From Candidatus Omnitrophus fodinae SCGC AAA011-A17 (lineage in GTDB: Bacteria; Omnitrophota; Omnitrophia; Omnitrophales; Omnitrophaceae): DNA of 34,299 nt. The notes under the pieces were generated by a model. It was given only the letters and a program-made list of their open reading frames with translations, was not told the DNA's origin and did no database searches. Positions 16,516-23,597 of this stretch are shown here, piece by piece. The stretch covers positions 1 through 34,299 of the forward strand of contig ASOC01000007.1 of NCBI GenBank assembly GCA_000405945.1. Direction: 5' to 3'. Position numbers and translations under genes: made by a program. Position 1 is the stretch's first letter. The number at the start of each line of letters is the position of its first letter.

Positions 16516-16952
16516 GTCGGTATTGTTATTTTTTCGAATTCCTCGATTAATATCCGATAAAATTTTTTGATGGTTTCCTTTTCAACGGGCGATATCCTTG
16601 AGATGGTGCGGGTTATGAACTCAATGAAATTCTTTTGAATGCCGCGTACGGTCTTGGTGCCGCGGGAAGTCAGTTTAATAAGAAGGACTCTCCGGTCTTT
16701 AGGATGGGCTTGCCGAGTCAAATAAGACTCTTTTTCAAGGCGGTCCACTAGGTGTGTGATGGCGGGTTTGGTGATATGCAGTCTTTTGGCGAGCTGATTC
16801 ATGGGCATTTCACCTTCATGCAATAGCGCTGTGAGTAGATTGTATTGAGGGAAGCTCACCTTTTGCCCGCATAGTACAATTCCAAAATACCGCGCGAAGC
16901 GGCTCTGCACATTGCTTACTAGGCGTTGGAATTCGGCGTCGTCAGTTGGCAT
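16512..16952 (-). CDS. MarR-family transcriptional regulator
   Basis: A 146-residue winged-helix protein. The DNA-recognition region reads MPMNQLAKRLHITKPAITHLVDRLEKESYLTRQAHPKDRRVLLIKLT (about residues 54-100), which is typical for MarR, including the DxR wing. It precedes and overlaps the efflux genes, and two palindromes lie between its promoter and its start. It very likely represses its own operon until a ligand binds. The ligand is unknown; it is presumably a substrate of the pump. Confidence 0.92.
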   Translation of the reverse strand: MPTDDAEFQRLVSNVQSRFARYFGIVLCGQKVSFPQYNLLTALLHEGEMPMNQLAKRLHITKPAITHLVDRLEKESYLTRQAHPKDRRVLLIKLTSRGTKTVRGIQKNFIEFITRTISRISPVEKETIKKFYRILIEEFEKITIPT

Positions 16953-16959
16953 AAAAATG

Positions 16960-16990
16960 ATTAACCCTGTTAATGGTTAATCCAATTAAC
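16960..16990 (-). promoter_or_regulatory. Double palindromic operator before marR
   Basis: Four copies of the same half-site lie between the -10 box and the marR start. They form two perfect 15-base palindromes: ATTAAC-CCT-GTTAAT (16960-16974) and, after one base, GTTAAT-CCA-ATTAAC (16976-16990). The second touches the -10 box. This is a convincing autoregulatory MarR site, by position and symmetry. Confidence 0.7.
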
Positions 16991-17018
16991 TAATAGCATA
17001 TTGCCAACAGGTTGTCAA
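16990..17018 (-). promoter_or_regulatory. Promoter of the marR-tolC-RND operon
   Basis: Reading leftward: TTGACA (17018-17013), a 17-base spacer ending in TGC, then TATTAG (16995-16990). The TG makes an extended -10. The operator lies directly downstream. Confidence 0.7.
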
Positions 17019-17066
17019 TTGATGCGTTCGTTGTCGGCTGGATTGTCGGATTAAGGTAATTCTTCT

Positions 17067-17094
17067 TTGAGAATCGCGGGGAAACGGATATAAT
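17067..17094 (+). promoter_or_regulatory. Promoter of tRNA-His
   Basis: TTGAGA (17067-17072), a 16-base spacer and a perfect TATAAT (17089-17094). Transcription would begin a few bases before the mature tRNA end at 17108. Confidence 0.7.
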
Positions 17095-17107
17095 TCCACT
17101 CCTGCGT

Positions 17108-17186
17108 GGTGAGCGTAGCTCAACCTGGTTAGAGCCCCAGATTGTGGATCTGGTTGTTGGGGGTTCAAATCCCCTCGCTCACCCCA
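17108..17186 (+). tRNA. tRNA-His (GTG anticodon), CCA encoded
   Basis: The acceptor stem is GTGAGCG/CGCTCAC, with the extra G at position -1 (17108) opposite C73 (17183), the identity mark of tRNA-His. The anticodon stem is CCAGA/TCTGG around loop TTGTGGA, giving anticodon GTG. The T arm contains GTTCAAATC. CCA is encoded at 17184-17186, unlike in the tRNA-Arg of this window. The gene's 3' end carries the stop codon of the leftward recombinase gene. Confidence 0.95.
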
Positions 17187-18951
17187 TATGTTCCTCGCCA
17201 GCGAACCCACGGCAATCCGTGCCACACGGTGCCGCGAGTTCCGAGGACACCGAAGCTTTGGATTTTTTCGGCTTCCCCATGGCTTTGTTGTAATGCCCGG
17301 CTAACTCTTGCAGTGCCTGATTCCAAACTTCGGCATTTCCCCCGCCCACAAAGGGCTTTCCGAAAAGTCCAATATCCAGCCGGCCAATTCCTTTTTGTTT
17401 GTCGGTCATGTGGCAGACCACGAAGTTTACAAAGCGGGGAAGGATAGCCTTAATCTTTTCAGGCCGGTTCTTATTCAAGCGGAATAAATCGCCGAAGAGA
17501 TTAATACTCTGAATTTGATGATGCGCGGTTCCAGCCTGGGCTTTTTCCGCGCGCATTTCTTGATCCAGTCTTTTTTCTTCCAATACCAACTCTTTTTCTT
17601 CCTGATCCAGCCCCTCAAGCTTTGTCTTGACCACTTGCAACTGCGAAACCCCCTTGTCGGCGAGAACATCAACGAGATTAGCAGTTTTGGTACGAAGGTC
17701 TTTTAATCTTTCCCGTACTTGGTCCAAGTCCTTTTGAAGCTGTTCGAGGCGGGAATAGGTAGCTTGATTTGCCTTGCCCACAACCTTTTCTATAACGTCA
17801 GGCTGCAAACGCAAAATTTTCAAAAACTCAACCACGGCATTGTCCATTGCTTCAGCCGGGAGATAAATTTCCGCGCAATCAATCCCCTTGGTTTTATCCG
17901 CTTTTACGCAGAGATAGTAAGCATAGTTTTTCCCCCCTCGGCCCGTTCCCGATTTTGGAACCATGCTTGAATGGCAGCGGTGGCATTTCAGCAGGCCTTG
18001 AAGGAGATAAACATACCGGATAATCCTATTGGGACTGCGCCGGTTTTTTCGGTTTCGGTTCAGAATCTGTTCAATTTTTCCTTGAGTCGTCTCAGAGCGC
18101 AAAGCAGGCCAGTTGCCGTCGTAAACTTCGCCGTCGTACTCCTGGCGCCCCATGTAGCGAATGTTCTGAAGCATCCGTGACACCTGAGGTTTGGAGTACG
18201 TTTTAGCGCGAGGGGTTTTATAGCCCTTTTTATGAAGTTCCAGGACTACGCGATCAATACTTTGAAAGGTTAAATAGAGCTTATCGATCAGTTCGACGTG
18301 TTTCCTATAAACCGGGTCCGGCACAAGAGTGTGCTTGCCATTGCCATCTTTCACAACCCGGTATCCCATCGGAGGCGGTCCCAGCGGACGACCTTGTTGA
18401 ACATGCCGCTTGGCGGTCTCTATGCTGTATTGGGCAATGCGTTCAGCTTGCCATTGCGCCAGATTCGCGTGGTTGCGCATAATCATCTGGCCGTCGGGGG
18501 TCGAAGTGTCAATGTCGAGATCCAAACAGACAAGCGCCACTTCGGTTTCGTTGAATTCTGCTGAAATTTCAATGTAGTCTTTAACATTTCGCGCGATGCG
18601 GTCCAGCTTTGTCACCACAATAACATCGATCAAACGCGCCTTCGCGAGCTCCAGGGCTTTCGCCAGTCCCAGCCGTCCCGCCCGTTTCGTCGCCGTACGG
18701 CCGCGCTTGGCTCCGTCCCGGTCTTCATTTTCAACGTAAAACTCGACTAATCGCCACTCCTGCGGAGAGTTGATACTCGCCTTGGCTCTAGCCCAATTCG
18801 TTATCACTTCGCGCTGGTGCTCAAGAGATTCACCGTGTTTGGCCTGCTTGTCCGTAGATACCCTGGCAATTCCAAAGACGCGAACCGTCTTCAAATTTTT
18901 GAAGTGATGAATCGTTGTAACCTTATTCCATTTTCGGGACTTTTTGACCAT
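17179..18951 (-). CDS. Large serine recombinase (site-specific integrase) of module 1
   Basis: About 590 residues. The N-terminal resolvase domain begins FGIARVSTDKQ, with Ser32 the likely catalytic serine, and continues through VIVVTKLDRIARNVKDY. A recombinase domain and a zinc-ribbon region (CHRCHSSM ... YLCVKADKTKGIDC) follow. A long coiled coil (YSRLEQLQKDLDQVRERLKDL onwards) completes it. I chose the ATG at 18951 for its strong ribosome site (GGAGGAGATC just before). An upstream codon adds 12 residues. The last residues are encoded across the junction and the TGA is formed by tRNA-His bases 17179-17181. This suggests integration at the tRNA end. It would integrate and excise the island. 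Confidence 0.9.
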   Translation of the reverse strand: MVKKSRKWNKVTTIHHFKNLKTVRVFGIARVSTDKQAKHGESLEHQREVITNWARAKASINSPQEWRLVEFYVENEDRDGAKRGRTATKRAGRLGLAKALELAKARLIDVIVVTKLDRIARNVKDYIEISAEFNETEVALVCLDLDIDTSTPDGQMIMRNHANLAQWQAERIAQYSIETAKRHVQQGRPLGPPPMGYRVVKDGNGKHTLVPDPVYRKHVELIDKLYLTFQSIDRVVLELHKKGYKTPRAKTYSKPQVSRMLQNIRYMGRQEYDGEVYDGNWPALRSETTQGKIEQILNRNRKNRRSPNRIIRYVYLLQGLLKCHRCHSSMVPKSGTGRGGKNYAYYLCVKADKTKGIDCAEIYLPAEAMDNAVVEFLKILRLQPDVIEKVVGKANQATYSRLEQLQKDLDQVRERLKDLRTKTANLVDVLADKGVSQLQVVKTKLEGLDQEEKELVLEEKRLDQEMRAEKAQAGTAHHQIQSINLFGDLFRLNKNRPEKIKAILPRFVNFVVCHMTDKQKGIGRLDIGLFGKPFVGGGNAEVWNQALQELAGHYNKAMGKPKKSKASVSSELAAPCGTDCRGFAGEEHMG

Positions 18952-19294
18952 GATCTCCTCCAGGATATTTCGGATGAGTAATATCATATCTATTTTTAAT
19001 GCTATTGCAATCTAAAAGTCCGGTATCATGGGTTGCCGATCCTCCTGCCTTCTGCGATTCTTCGAGACATGTCTCGGCCCAAACAAGCCCCAGCATGTCA
19101 GTAAACTCCGCCTGGCGTTCCTCATCACTCATTTCGACAAAGGGATTGGTAGGGTTTTCAGCTAAATCGGGATAAGTCTCGGGCGGGACGATCCTGGCTT
19201 CAAAATGAATCGGTTTCCTATGGAGCCATCTTTTTTTCTTTGCTTTCGCCGGTTGCGCTATTTTTTCCAAAGCTGGACCACCCCCGGAAACCAT
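18923..19294 (-). CDS. Small hypothetical protein before the recombinase
   Basis: About 123 residues, counted from the ATG at 19294. The frame is open further upstream, but that part lies inside the preceding gene in another frame and looks non-coding. The product is Lys-rich at first (KAKKKRWLHRKP), then acidic (FVEMSDEERQAEFTDMLGLVWAETC). I recognise no family. Its 3' end overlaps the recombinase start by 29 bases, which suggests coupled translation. Its start codon lies in one arm of a perfect 24-base palindrome, and no ribosome site stands at normal distance. AAGGAGG lies before the palindrome instead. Confidence 0.6.
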   Translation of the reverse strand: MVSGGGPALEKIAQPAKAKKKRWLHRKPIHFEARIVPPETYPDLAENPTNPFVEMSDEERQAEFTDMLGLVWAETCLEESQKAGGSATHDTGLLDCNSIKNRYDITHPKYPGGDHGQKVPKME

Positions 19295-19312
19295 GAATCG
19301 GGATTCATGGTT
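19289..19312 (-). repeat. 24-base palindrome at a stop/start junction
   Basis: AACCATGAATC (19289-19299), two bases, then GATTCATGGTT (19302-19312). All 11 pairs are perfect. It covers the stop codon of the replication-relaxation gene and the start of the small ORF, so the mRNA can fold over the junction. Confidence 0.75.
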
Positions 19313-20237
19313 AATAGCCCTCCTTGTCATGCTCGAAATTTTGAGATTCATCAGAATCCATAGGCGGGTAAAAATCAGAGTCGGAGGAAGCCCCATGGCC
19401 GGTATCGACGTCTGTCTTATCATTGCGCGATTTGCCCCCTCCACCGCAAGGGACAAAAGGCTTCCGCTCTTTCCATGCCTCCAAATCCTCACGCTGAATG
19501 ATCTCTTCGAGTTCCTCCCGTTCCAATTCCTCGATTGGACCGGTCCGGGAATAGTAAATCAACCGTTCCACAGGAAGTCCGTCGCATGAGGATAAGAAAG
19601 TTGCTTTGGCTTTTTCCTGAAAGAGTGTTTTCTCACTGATGAAGTAAATCTTCTTTTGGATATAGCCGAGCTTCTCGCGTAGTTTCTGAATCCTGGCTTC
19701 CGTGGGAAGGATATAGAGCACCGCATCGTATTTTTTGCTGTCATCATAGCGGTCAAATATCCTTTTGTAGCGTTGCGGCTCCTTTGCCGTCAACTCATAC
19801 TCAATCGCGTAATTAGTGTCGGCGGTTAAAAGAAGTGCATCCGGGGAGCTTCCACGCGGTTTAATGGATCGGATCACCCGTTCCGGAACCCAGATTCCAA
19901 GCCCCAGCTCCAGAGCAAGGACTCGGAGCCGGATTAATCCATAATCATGCTCGTAATTCGTAAAACGCTTGTCTTTGGGAAGGGCAGGGACATACTGAAA
20001 TCCCACGTTCCTCAAATTGGCCCAACCCAACCTGGTCAGCACATACAAATCCCGCGGGTCACTGTAGACCTTCACCGTCTCCACCAGACCGGCTTCCATC
20101 AGCTTCAACATTCGCCTGTACGGGGCACGATTTGGATTGCAACCCTTGAAAAAGACATCCCGAATCTCATCCAAATGAGAAAAACTCATATGGTCCAGCC
20201 ACGCCATAATTTCGTAATCTCTTTCCTGAATCATCAT
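19311..20237 (-). CDS. Replication-relaxation family protein
   Basis: A 308-residue protein. The first third is a winged-helix-like region (RDYEIMAWLDHMSFSHLDEIRDVFF, then YRRMLKLMEAGLVETVKVY). After it comes an endonuclease-like central part with RGSSPDALLLTADTNYAIEYELTAKEPQRYKRIFDRY. This layout matches the replication-relaxation family found on plasmids and integrative elements, where it is linked to replication or mobilisation. The C-terminal 60 residues are acidic, Gly/Ser-rich and probably disordered. An extended ribosome site GGGGGTGATC (20252-20243) precedes the ATG. Its 545-base leader is full of inverted repeats. Confidence 0.75.
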   Translation of the reverse strand: MMIQERDYEIMAWLDHMSFSHLDEIRDVFFKGCNPNRAPYRRMLKLMEAGLVETVKVYSDPRDLYVLTRLGWANLRNVGFQYVPALPKDKRFTNYEHDYGLIRLRVLALELGLGIWVPERVIRSIKPRGSSPDALLLTADTNYAIEYELTAKEPQRYKRIFDRYDDSKKYDAVLYILPTEARIQKLREKLGYIQKKIYFISEKTLFQEKAKATFLSSCDGLPVERLIYYSRTGPIEELEREELEEIIQREDLEAWKERKPFVPCGGGGKSRNDKTDVDTGHGASSDSDFYPPMDSDESQNFEHDKEGY

Positions 20238-20781
20238 GGGAGGATCACCCCCTCACAAACGACGACTACTGCCTGCCTCGCACAAGGCATTTCCCAACCA
20301 CTACCTCTCGATCCCATTCCAAATGAATCTATGGAGAGAGGGAGTGGTTGGGAAAGAGAATTGCCGTTTTGTGCGAGGCAGGCAGAGAACTTACGACGAA
20401 ACACTTGGGGTCTGGTGAACCCCCAACCTTTTTCCCCAATCTGGGTAGAGGCTAAAAAGTCGGCGGAGCCGGAATTTCTGGAAGGAATTTCTTTGAATGG
20501 TTTTTGAATCATGGTGAATCCCGCTCCTTTCGGTCTGCCCAATTGGCAGAAAGTTATTCGCCCTAAAGACCGTACTGCATCACCATCCTTGTTGGTCTTT
20601 ATGCCCGAGGGAATCCAAGGATGGGGGCTTTCACTTGATCCGAAAGTCGCGAGACCCGCCAAAACAAGCGAACCTCGCCGCCCCTGTACTTAGCGGCTAT
20701 TGGAAGGGAGAAAAGGCGAAACAACCTTAAAACACTCCCCTTCTATTTGGTCCGTCTGGCGGGATTTGTTCGAGGTTTTTT
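20238..20781 (-). other. Structured, gene-free leader with many inverted repeats
   Basis: I see no credible gene here. A frame over 20234-20662 is low-complexity and simply translates the repeats. The region holds a long fold-back at 20269-20385, a G/C hairpin (20405-20410 with 20421-20426) and a hairpin TCTGCC/GGCAGA (20534-20539 with 20545-20550). It also holds two crossing stems: 20564-20571 with 20594-20601, and 20583-20591 with 20616-20624. The crossing pair could form a pseudoknot or two alternative folds. Origin of transfer, origin of replication, or a regulatory leader RNA are all possible. Confidence 0.6.
20269..20385 (-). repeat. 117-base fold-back (long imperfect palindrome)
   Basis: Outer arms of 17 perfect pairs (20269-20285 with 20369-20385). 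Middle arms of 12 perfect pairs (20291-20302 with 20343-20354). One mismatch further in come 6 pairs (20304-20309 with 20336-20341), then a loop of about 26 bases. It lies between the ribosome site of the replication-relaxation gene and the upstream regulator gene. Confidence 0.85.
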
Positions 20782-21423
20782 CTACAGATGTCGAGAGATT
20801 CTTTTTCGTGCCTCTTCCCATGGAATATATTCCTCCTGGGAATGGGCATACCCGAGAGCGCGGATGGTCTGAATGTTGGAATAGATTGTGGAGAGATTGG
20901 ACCGAAGGGATTTGGCAACGGATGCAGGCGGCCAGCCTTTGTCAAAATAAAGATAAAAGACCTTCTTGAGCTTCTTGGCATAAAGGACGCCTTCCAGGAT
21001 TTCCCTCAATTTGCGGCCTTCCTGGCGGCGCAGCTCCACTCGTTCAAGCCGCAGGATCGCCCCGTGGATCCTTGCCCAGGCACTGGAGAGGCTTATCTTA
21101 AGCTTTTTGGCGAGTTTTCGGAGGGTCATGCCCGTTCTTTTGGTCATGAAGAATAGTGTGTAGGCCTGCCGCTGTTTGGGGGTGAGGCGGGCATATTTGA
21201 CATACCGCCTCAACCTGCGCAGTTTCTGAATCGCCTGTTTTTGTTCCTCAGAGCCCCCTTCCTCCGCCATCAATTTTTCAAGCGGAGAATCCCTGGTGCT
21301 ACGGATTTTGTTAAGGACATCCTTTTCATAAACCGTGAGTCGAGCCTCGGAATTACTCTCGATATCTTGAAAATGCACGCTCCGGGTTCTGATACGGGTT
21401 GGTCGGTTTGAGCCTTTTTCCAT
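20782..21423 (-). CDS. Sigma-region-4-like DNA-binding regulator
   Basis: 213 residues, counted from the ATG at 21423, which has a strong ribosome site (AGGAGG nine bases upstream). A longer frame to 21558 would add a hydrophobic 45-residue segment without a comparable site. Two helix-turn-helix regions are visible. The first is LTPKQRQAYTLFF...MTLRKLAKKLKISLSSAWARIHGAI (about residues 80-126), close to sigma factor region 4. The second is FDKGWPPASVAKSLRSNLSTIYSNIQTIRAL near the C-terminus. No sigma region 2 is present, so it is probably a sigma-like activator or repressor of the mobile element rather than a full sigma factor. It is the first gene of module 1. Confidence 0.65.
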   Translation of the reverse strand: MEKGSNRPTRIRTRSVHFQDIESNSEARLTVYEKDVLNKIRSTRDSPLEKLMAEEGGSEEQKQAIQKLRRLRRYVKYARLTPKQRQAYTLFFMTKRTGMTLRKLAKKLKISLSSAWARIHGAILRLERVELRRQEGRKLREILEGVLYAKKLKKVFYLYFDKGWPPASVAKSLRSNLSTIYSNIQTIRALGYAHSQEEYIPWEEARKRISRHL

Positions 21424-21745
21424 GAGTTTCCTCCTGCATAAAAGATACCACAAAAATAAGGCCAAATTTAAAGGCAGGGATAGTAAGAGCAATAGTAATG
21501 TCACCAGATTACATAATTGTAGCGTTCCTTTAATTAACATAAATTTTATTTTTTGCAAATAAAGTCGGGGGATATTCTGAATTCATTCGTTTACTTTACG
21601 AAGAAAGAAGAAAGTCCAAGGTTGGAATAGGAGGCGGGCGTGCTATGAGAAATTGAGTTTGATTGCACGAGAGACGCTCGAAACGGTTTAAAAGCAGTAC
21701 AGGATAAGTAAGAGAGGAAAAAATGATATTTAAGGAGAAAAGATC
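21424..21745. other. Divergent intergenic region between module 1 and the metal genes
   Basis: AT-rich spacer between the leftward regulator gene and the rightward metal cluster. Promoters for both directions should lie here, but I see no convincing -35/-10 pair. Features that are clear: ribosome sites at both ends (AGGAGG before 21423, AAGGAG at 21732-21737). No RNA gene or strong inverted repeat is visible. Confidence 0.5.
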
Positions 21746-22417
21746 ATGATTAAAAAAAAATGTATTGGGACGATTTTTGCACCGGGTTTATTTTCGGCGA
21801 TAGCATGGGCCCATGAAGGGCATGAACATGCCGCTGTTAATCCGCTCCAGATTGAGTGGGGACTTAAAGGGGCCTCAGATATTGCGAATATCCACCCACT
21901 CTTTGTGCATTTTCCCATTGCCCTTTTAATGGCTTCAGTGGTTTTTTACCTTCTGGGGGTTATTCTAAAAAAGGAACAGTCGCTGGTTGCTGGCAAATGG
22001 GCGCTTGTGACCGGAACGATTGCGGCCGGCTTTACAGTTTGGTCGGGTTTTCAGGCTGCCGGAACAGTCCCTCACGGGGGTGTAACACACGGCATCATGA
22101 TCGTACATCAGTTCTTCGGATACGGGATACTGGGATTGAGTATCGCTTTGAGCTTGTGGCTCCTGATTTCGAAATCCGATCTCCCTCAGAAGGGCCGAAG
22201 CTTTTTTTTGATTTTTATGGTGGTGCTTGCTGGTCTTATCGTCCAAGGCGCGGATTTCGGCGGCCGTATGGTATTCCAGCATGGAGTTGGGGTTGGGAAA
22301 CAAAGTGTGATGCAGAAGGGCGCTGTGTCCCATGAACATCATGGCTATGATAAGGGAAATAAACATGAAACGGCAGGCGTTCATGAGCACGGTGAAGAAG
22401 GACATGATCATCATTAA
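21746..22417 (+). CDS. DUF2231-type membrane protein with His-rich ends
   Basis: A 223-residue membrane protein. After a signal-like start comes HEGHEHAAV. Then IHPLFVHFPIALLMASVVFYLL marks the DUF2231 family, with three further membrane helices and the family-type ending GADFGGRMVFQHGVGV. The last 35 residues hold many histidines (HEHHGYDKGNKHETAGVHEHGEEGHDHH, in two parts), which should bind metal ions. The family is of unknown function, is common near metal and copper genes, and may carry redox groups. It is the first gene of the rightward metal cluster, with a good ribosome site (AAGGAG) eight bases before the ATG. Confidence 0.8.
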   Translation: MIKKKCIGTIFAPGLFSAIAWAHEGHEHAAVNPLQIEWGLKGASDIANIHPLFVHFPIALLMASVVFYLLGVILKKEQSLVAGKWALVTGTIAAGFTVWSGFQAAGTVPHGGVTHGIMIVHQFFGYGILGLSIALSLWLLISKSDLPQKGRSFFLIFMVVLAGLIVQGADFGGRMVFQHGVGVGKQSVMQKGAVSHEHHGYDKGNKHETAGVHEHGEEGHDHH

Positions 22418-22466
22418 ACAAGAACTTTAATCACAAGAAGCAAAATAAACGCAGCAGGAGGAAAAC

Positions 22467-22865
22467 ATGGGGGAAAAAATGTTGATGATGGTTTTGGGGT
22501 TAAGCTTGATATTGCTGCTGCCTGCCGGTCAAGTGAAGGCCGAGGAGCCGCATTCGCACGAACATGACATGGAGGCAATGCACAGTTCTGTGGAACATGG
22601 ACATGAGCATGGTGAAGAATACGCGATGGGAACGGAAATGGGACAAGAAGAAGCTGTTTATACCTGCCCCATGCATCCGGAAGTTCGTGAGAAGCAGCCC
22701 GGGAAGTGCACGATTTGTGGAATGTTCCTTGGGCGCGTTGAATCCACAGACGAAGGTGCAGGATCATTGGAAGACAAAGCGGCTGAATCTGGGGAAAGTC
22801 GTAAGATTGGTTTGGCTGAGAAGACTCATAGTGAAAAAGAAGGCCATGAGCATCAGCATGGATGA
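22467..22865 (+). CDS. Secreted His-rich protein with a heavy-metal-binding domain
   Basis: A 132-residue protein with a signal peptide (about residues 1-26, ending VKA). A His/Met/Glu-rich stretch follows (HSHEHDMEAMHSS..., residues 31-52). Then comes YTCPMHPEVREKQPGKCTICGM (about residues 68-89), the short heavy-metal-binding domain found at the start of copper ATPases and CusB-like proteins. The tail again is His-rich (HEHQHG). It likely holds copper or another soft metal in the periplasm. AGGAGG precedes the ATG. It follows the DUF2231 gene by 49 bases in the same direction. Confidence 0.8.
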   Translation: MGEKMLMMVLGLSLILLLPAGQVKAEEPHSHEHDMEAMHSSVEHGHEHGEEYAMGTEMGQEEAVYTCPMHPEVREKQPGKCTICGMFLGRVESTDEGAGSLEDKAAESGESRKIGLAEKTHSEKEGHEHQHG

Positions 22866-23017
22866 ATTTTTTAAAGATGAAAGCTCTATATCCACAGTTA
22901 CGATCTGAGGGGAGGAATTCTGAGAAGTGTAAAAGTATGGTAAAATACAATATCAGACTTGAAAGTAGTGAAAGGCGGTAATAGTACGTAAATTAAAGGC
23001 AAAAAAAGGAGAAGGAA

Positions 23018-23362
23018 ATGAAGACAATGATTCCTTGGGTTTTGGGGCTCACAGTGGCAATCTCATCAGTTTCTGTTTATGCGGCTGAATCTTCTCAGGT
23101 GGTGGCAGACCATGAAGCTATGGCCGTATCCTATGAACAGAAGGCTGCGGCAGAGGATGCGCTGATTGCAGAGCACACCGCGATGAAGCAGGATTATAAG
23201 GCTAAGTATTTCATTAATGAAAAAGTAACTCCGATTGACAAGATTCGCAAGATGGAAAATCACTGCGATGCGATTATCCGCGATGCTCAAACTTTGAAAT
23301 CCGAACTTCTAGCGTTTGCCAAGCTGCATCGGATGCAAGCCGCTGAGATTAAGGGGCAATAA
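23018..23362 (+). CDS. Small periplasmic helical protein of unknown function
   Basis: A 114-residue protein with a signal peptide (residues 1-23, ending VYA). The mature part is mainly helical and rich in Ala, Glu and Lys, with several His residues (DHEAMAVSYEQ, EHTAMKQDY, KMENHCDAIIRDA) and a single Cys. I recognise no family. The spaced His, Met and Glu residues and the location between metal-binding genes suggest a metal-related periplasmic role, which is inference only. It has a good ribosome site (AAGGAG) and is followed by a hairpin. Confidence 0.65.
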   Translation: MKTMIPWVLGLTVAISSVSVYAAESSQVVADHEAMAVSYEQKAAAEDALIAEHTAMKQDYKAKYFINEKVTPIDKIRKMENHCDAIIRDAQTLKSELLAFAKLHRMQAAEIKGQ

Positions 23363-23390
23363 AAAGGCATTTTTAAATTAACCAGGTTAT

Positions 23391-23432
23391 TGCCGCAGGA
23401 TTGAGGCCGCAAGGGTTGTCAATCCTGCGGCA
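23391..23432 (+). terminator. 13-pair hairpin after the small periplasmic gene
   Basis: TGCCGCAGGATTG (23391-23403) pairs perfectly with CAATCCTGCGGCA (23420-23432) around a 16-base loop. No T-run follows, so it may be an RNA-stabilising end or a factor-dependent terminator. It separates the His-rich genes from the regulator. Confidence 0.5.
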
Positions 23433-23526
23433 TTCACTTGCATGCAACCGCCATCGAGCTGTTCACTTCTGTCTTTCACATGTGATAGTCCCTCTAACGT
23501 TATTAAATGAAATCGGAAAAAATTAA

Positions 23527-23566
23527 TTGACAAAATTAAAAATAAATGTTAGTGTTATACAACAAA
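23527..23566 (+). promoter_or_regulatory. Promoter and DtxR-type box before the metalloregulator
   Basis: TTGACA at 23527-23532. The imperfect palindrome TTAGTG-TTATAC-AACAAA (23549-23566) covers where the -10 box should be. It matches the clean palindrome at 24127-24144 in half-site and spacing. Together they suggest autoregulation by the DtxR-family protein. Confidence 0.5.
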
Positions 23567-23597
23567 TTAAGACCTGTAAAACTTTAAGGCAAACCCA

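Larger units (their letters stand above)
17183..21423 (-). mobile_element. Module 1 of an integrated element next to tRNA-His
   Basis: Four leftward genes (sigma-like regulator, replication-relaxation protein, small ORF, serine recombinase) end at the 3' end of tRNA-His. Their content is that of an integrative element, not backbone. The left boundary is placed at the tRNA end. The right boundary is not visible. I searched for a second copy of the tRNA-His 3' end in the rest of the window and saw none, so the element may extend past the window and include the metal genes. Confidence 0.55.

Noticed and set aside
16986-17225. Open frame of 79 codons antisense to tRNA-His
   Set aside because: Translation of the antisense strand of a tRNA (RGDLNPQQPDPQSGALTRLS-type peptide) is a well-known false gene.
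20234-20662. 142-codon frame in the structured leader
   Set aside because: It only reads through inverted repeats, shows no recognisable domain, and ends at the start of the next gene without a good ribosome site.
20782-21558. Longer start of the sigma-like gene, giving a membrane-anchored regulator
   Set aside because: The extra 45 residues are hydrophobic, but a strong ribosome site stands before the inner ATG at 21423 and none before the outer start.
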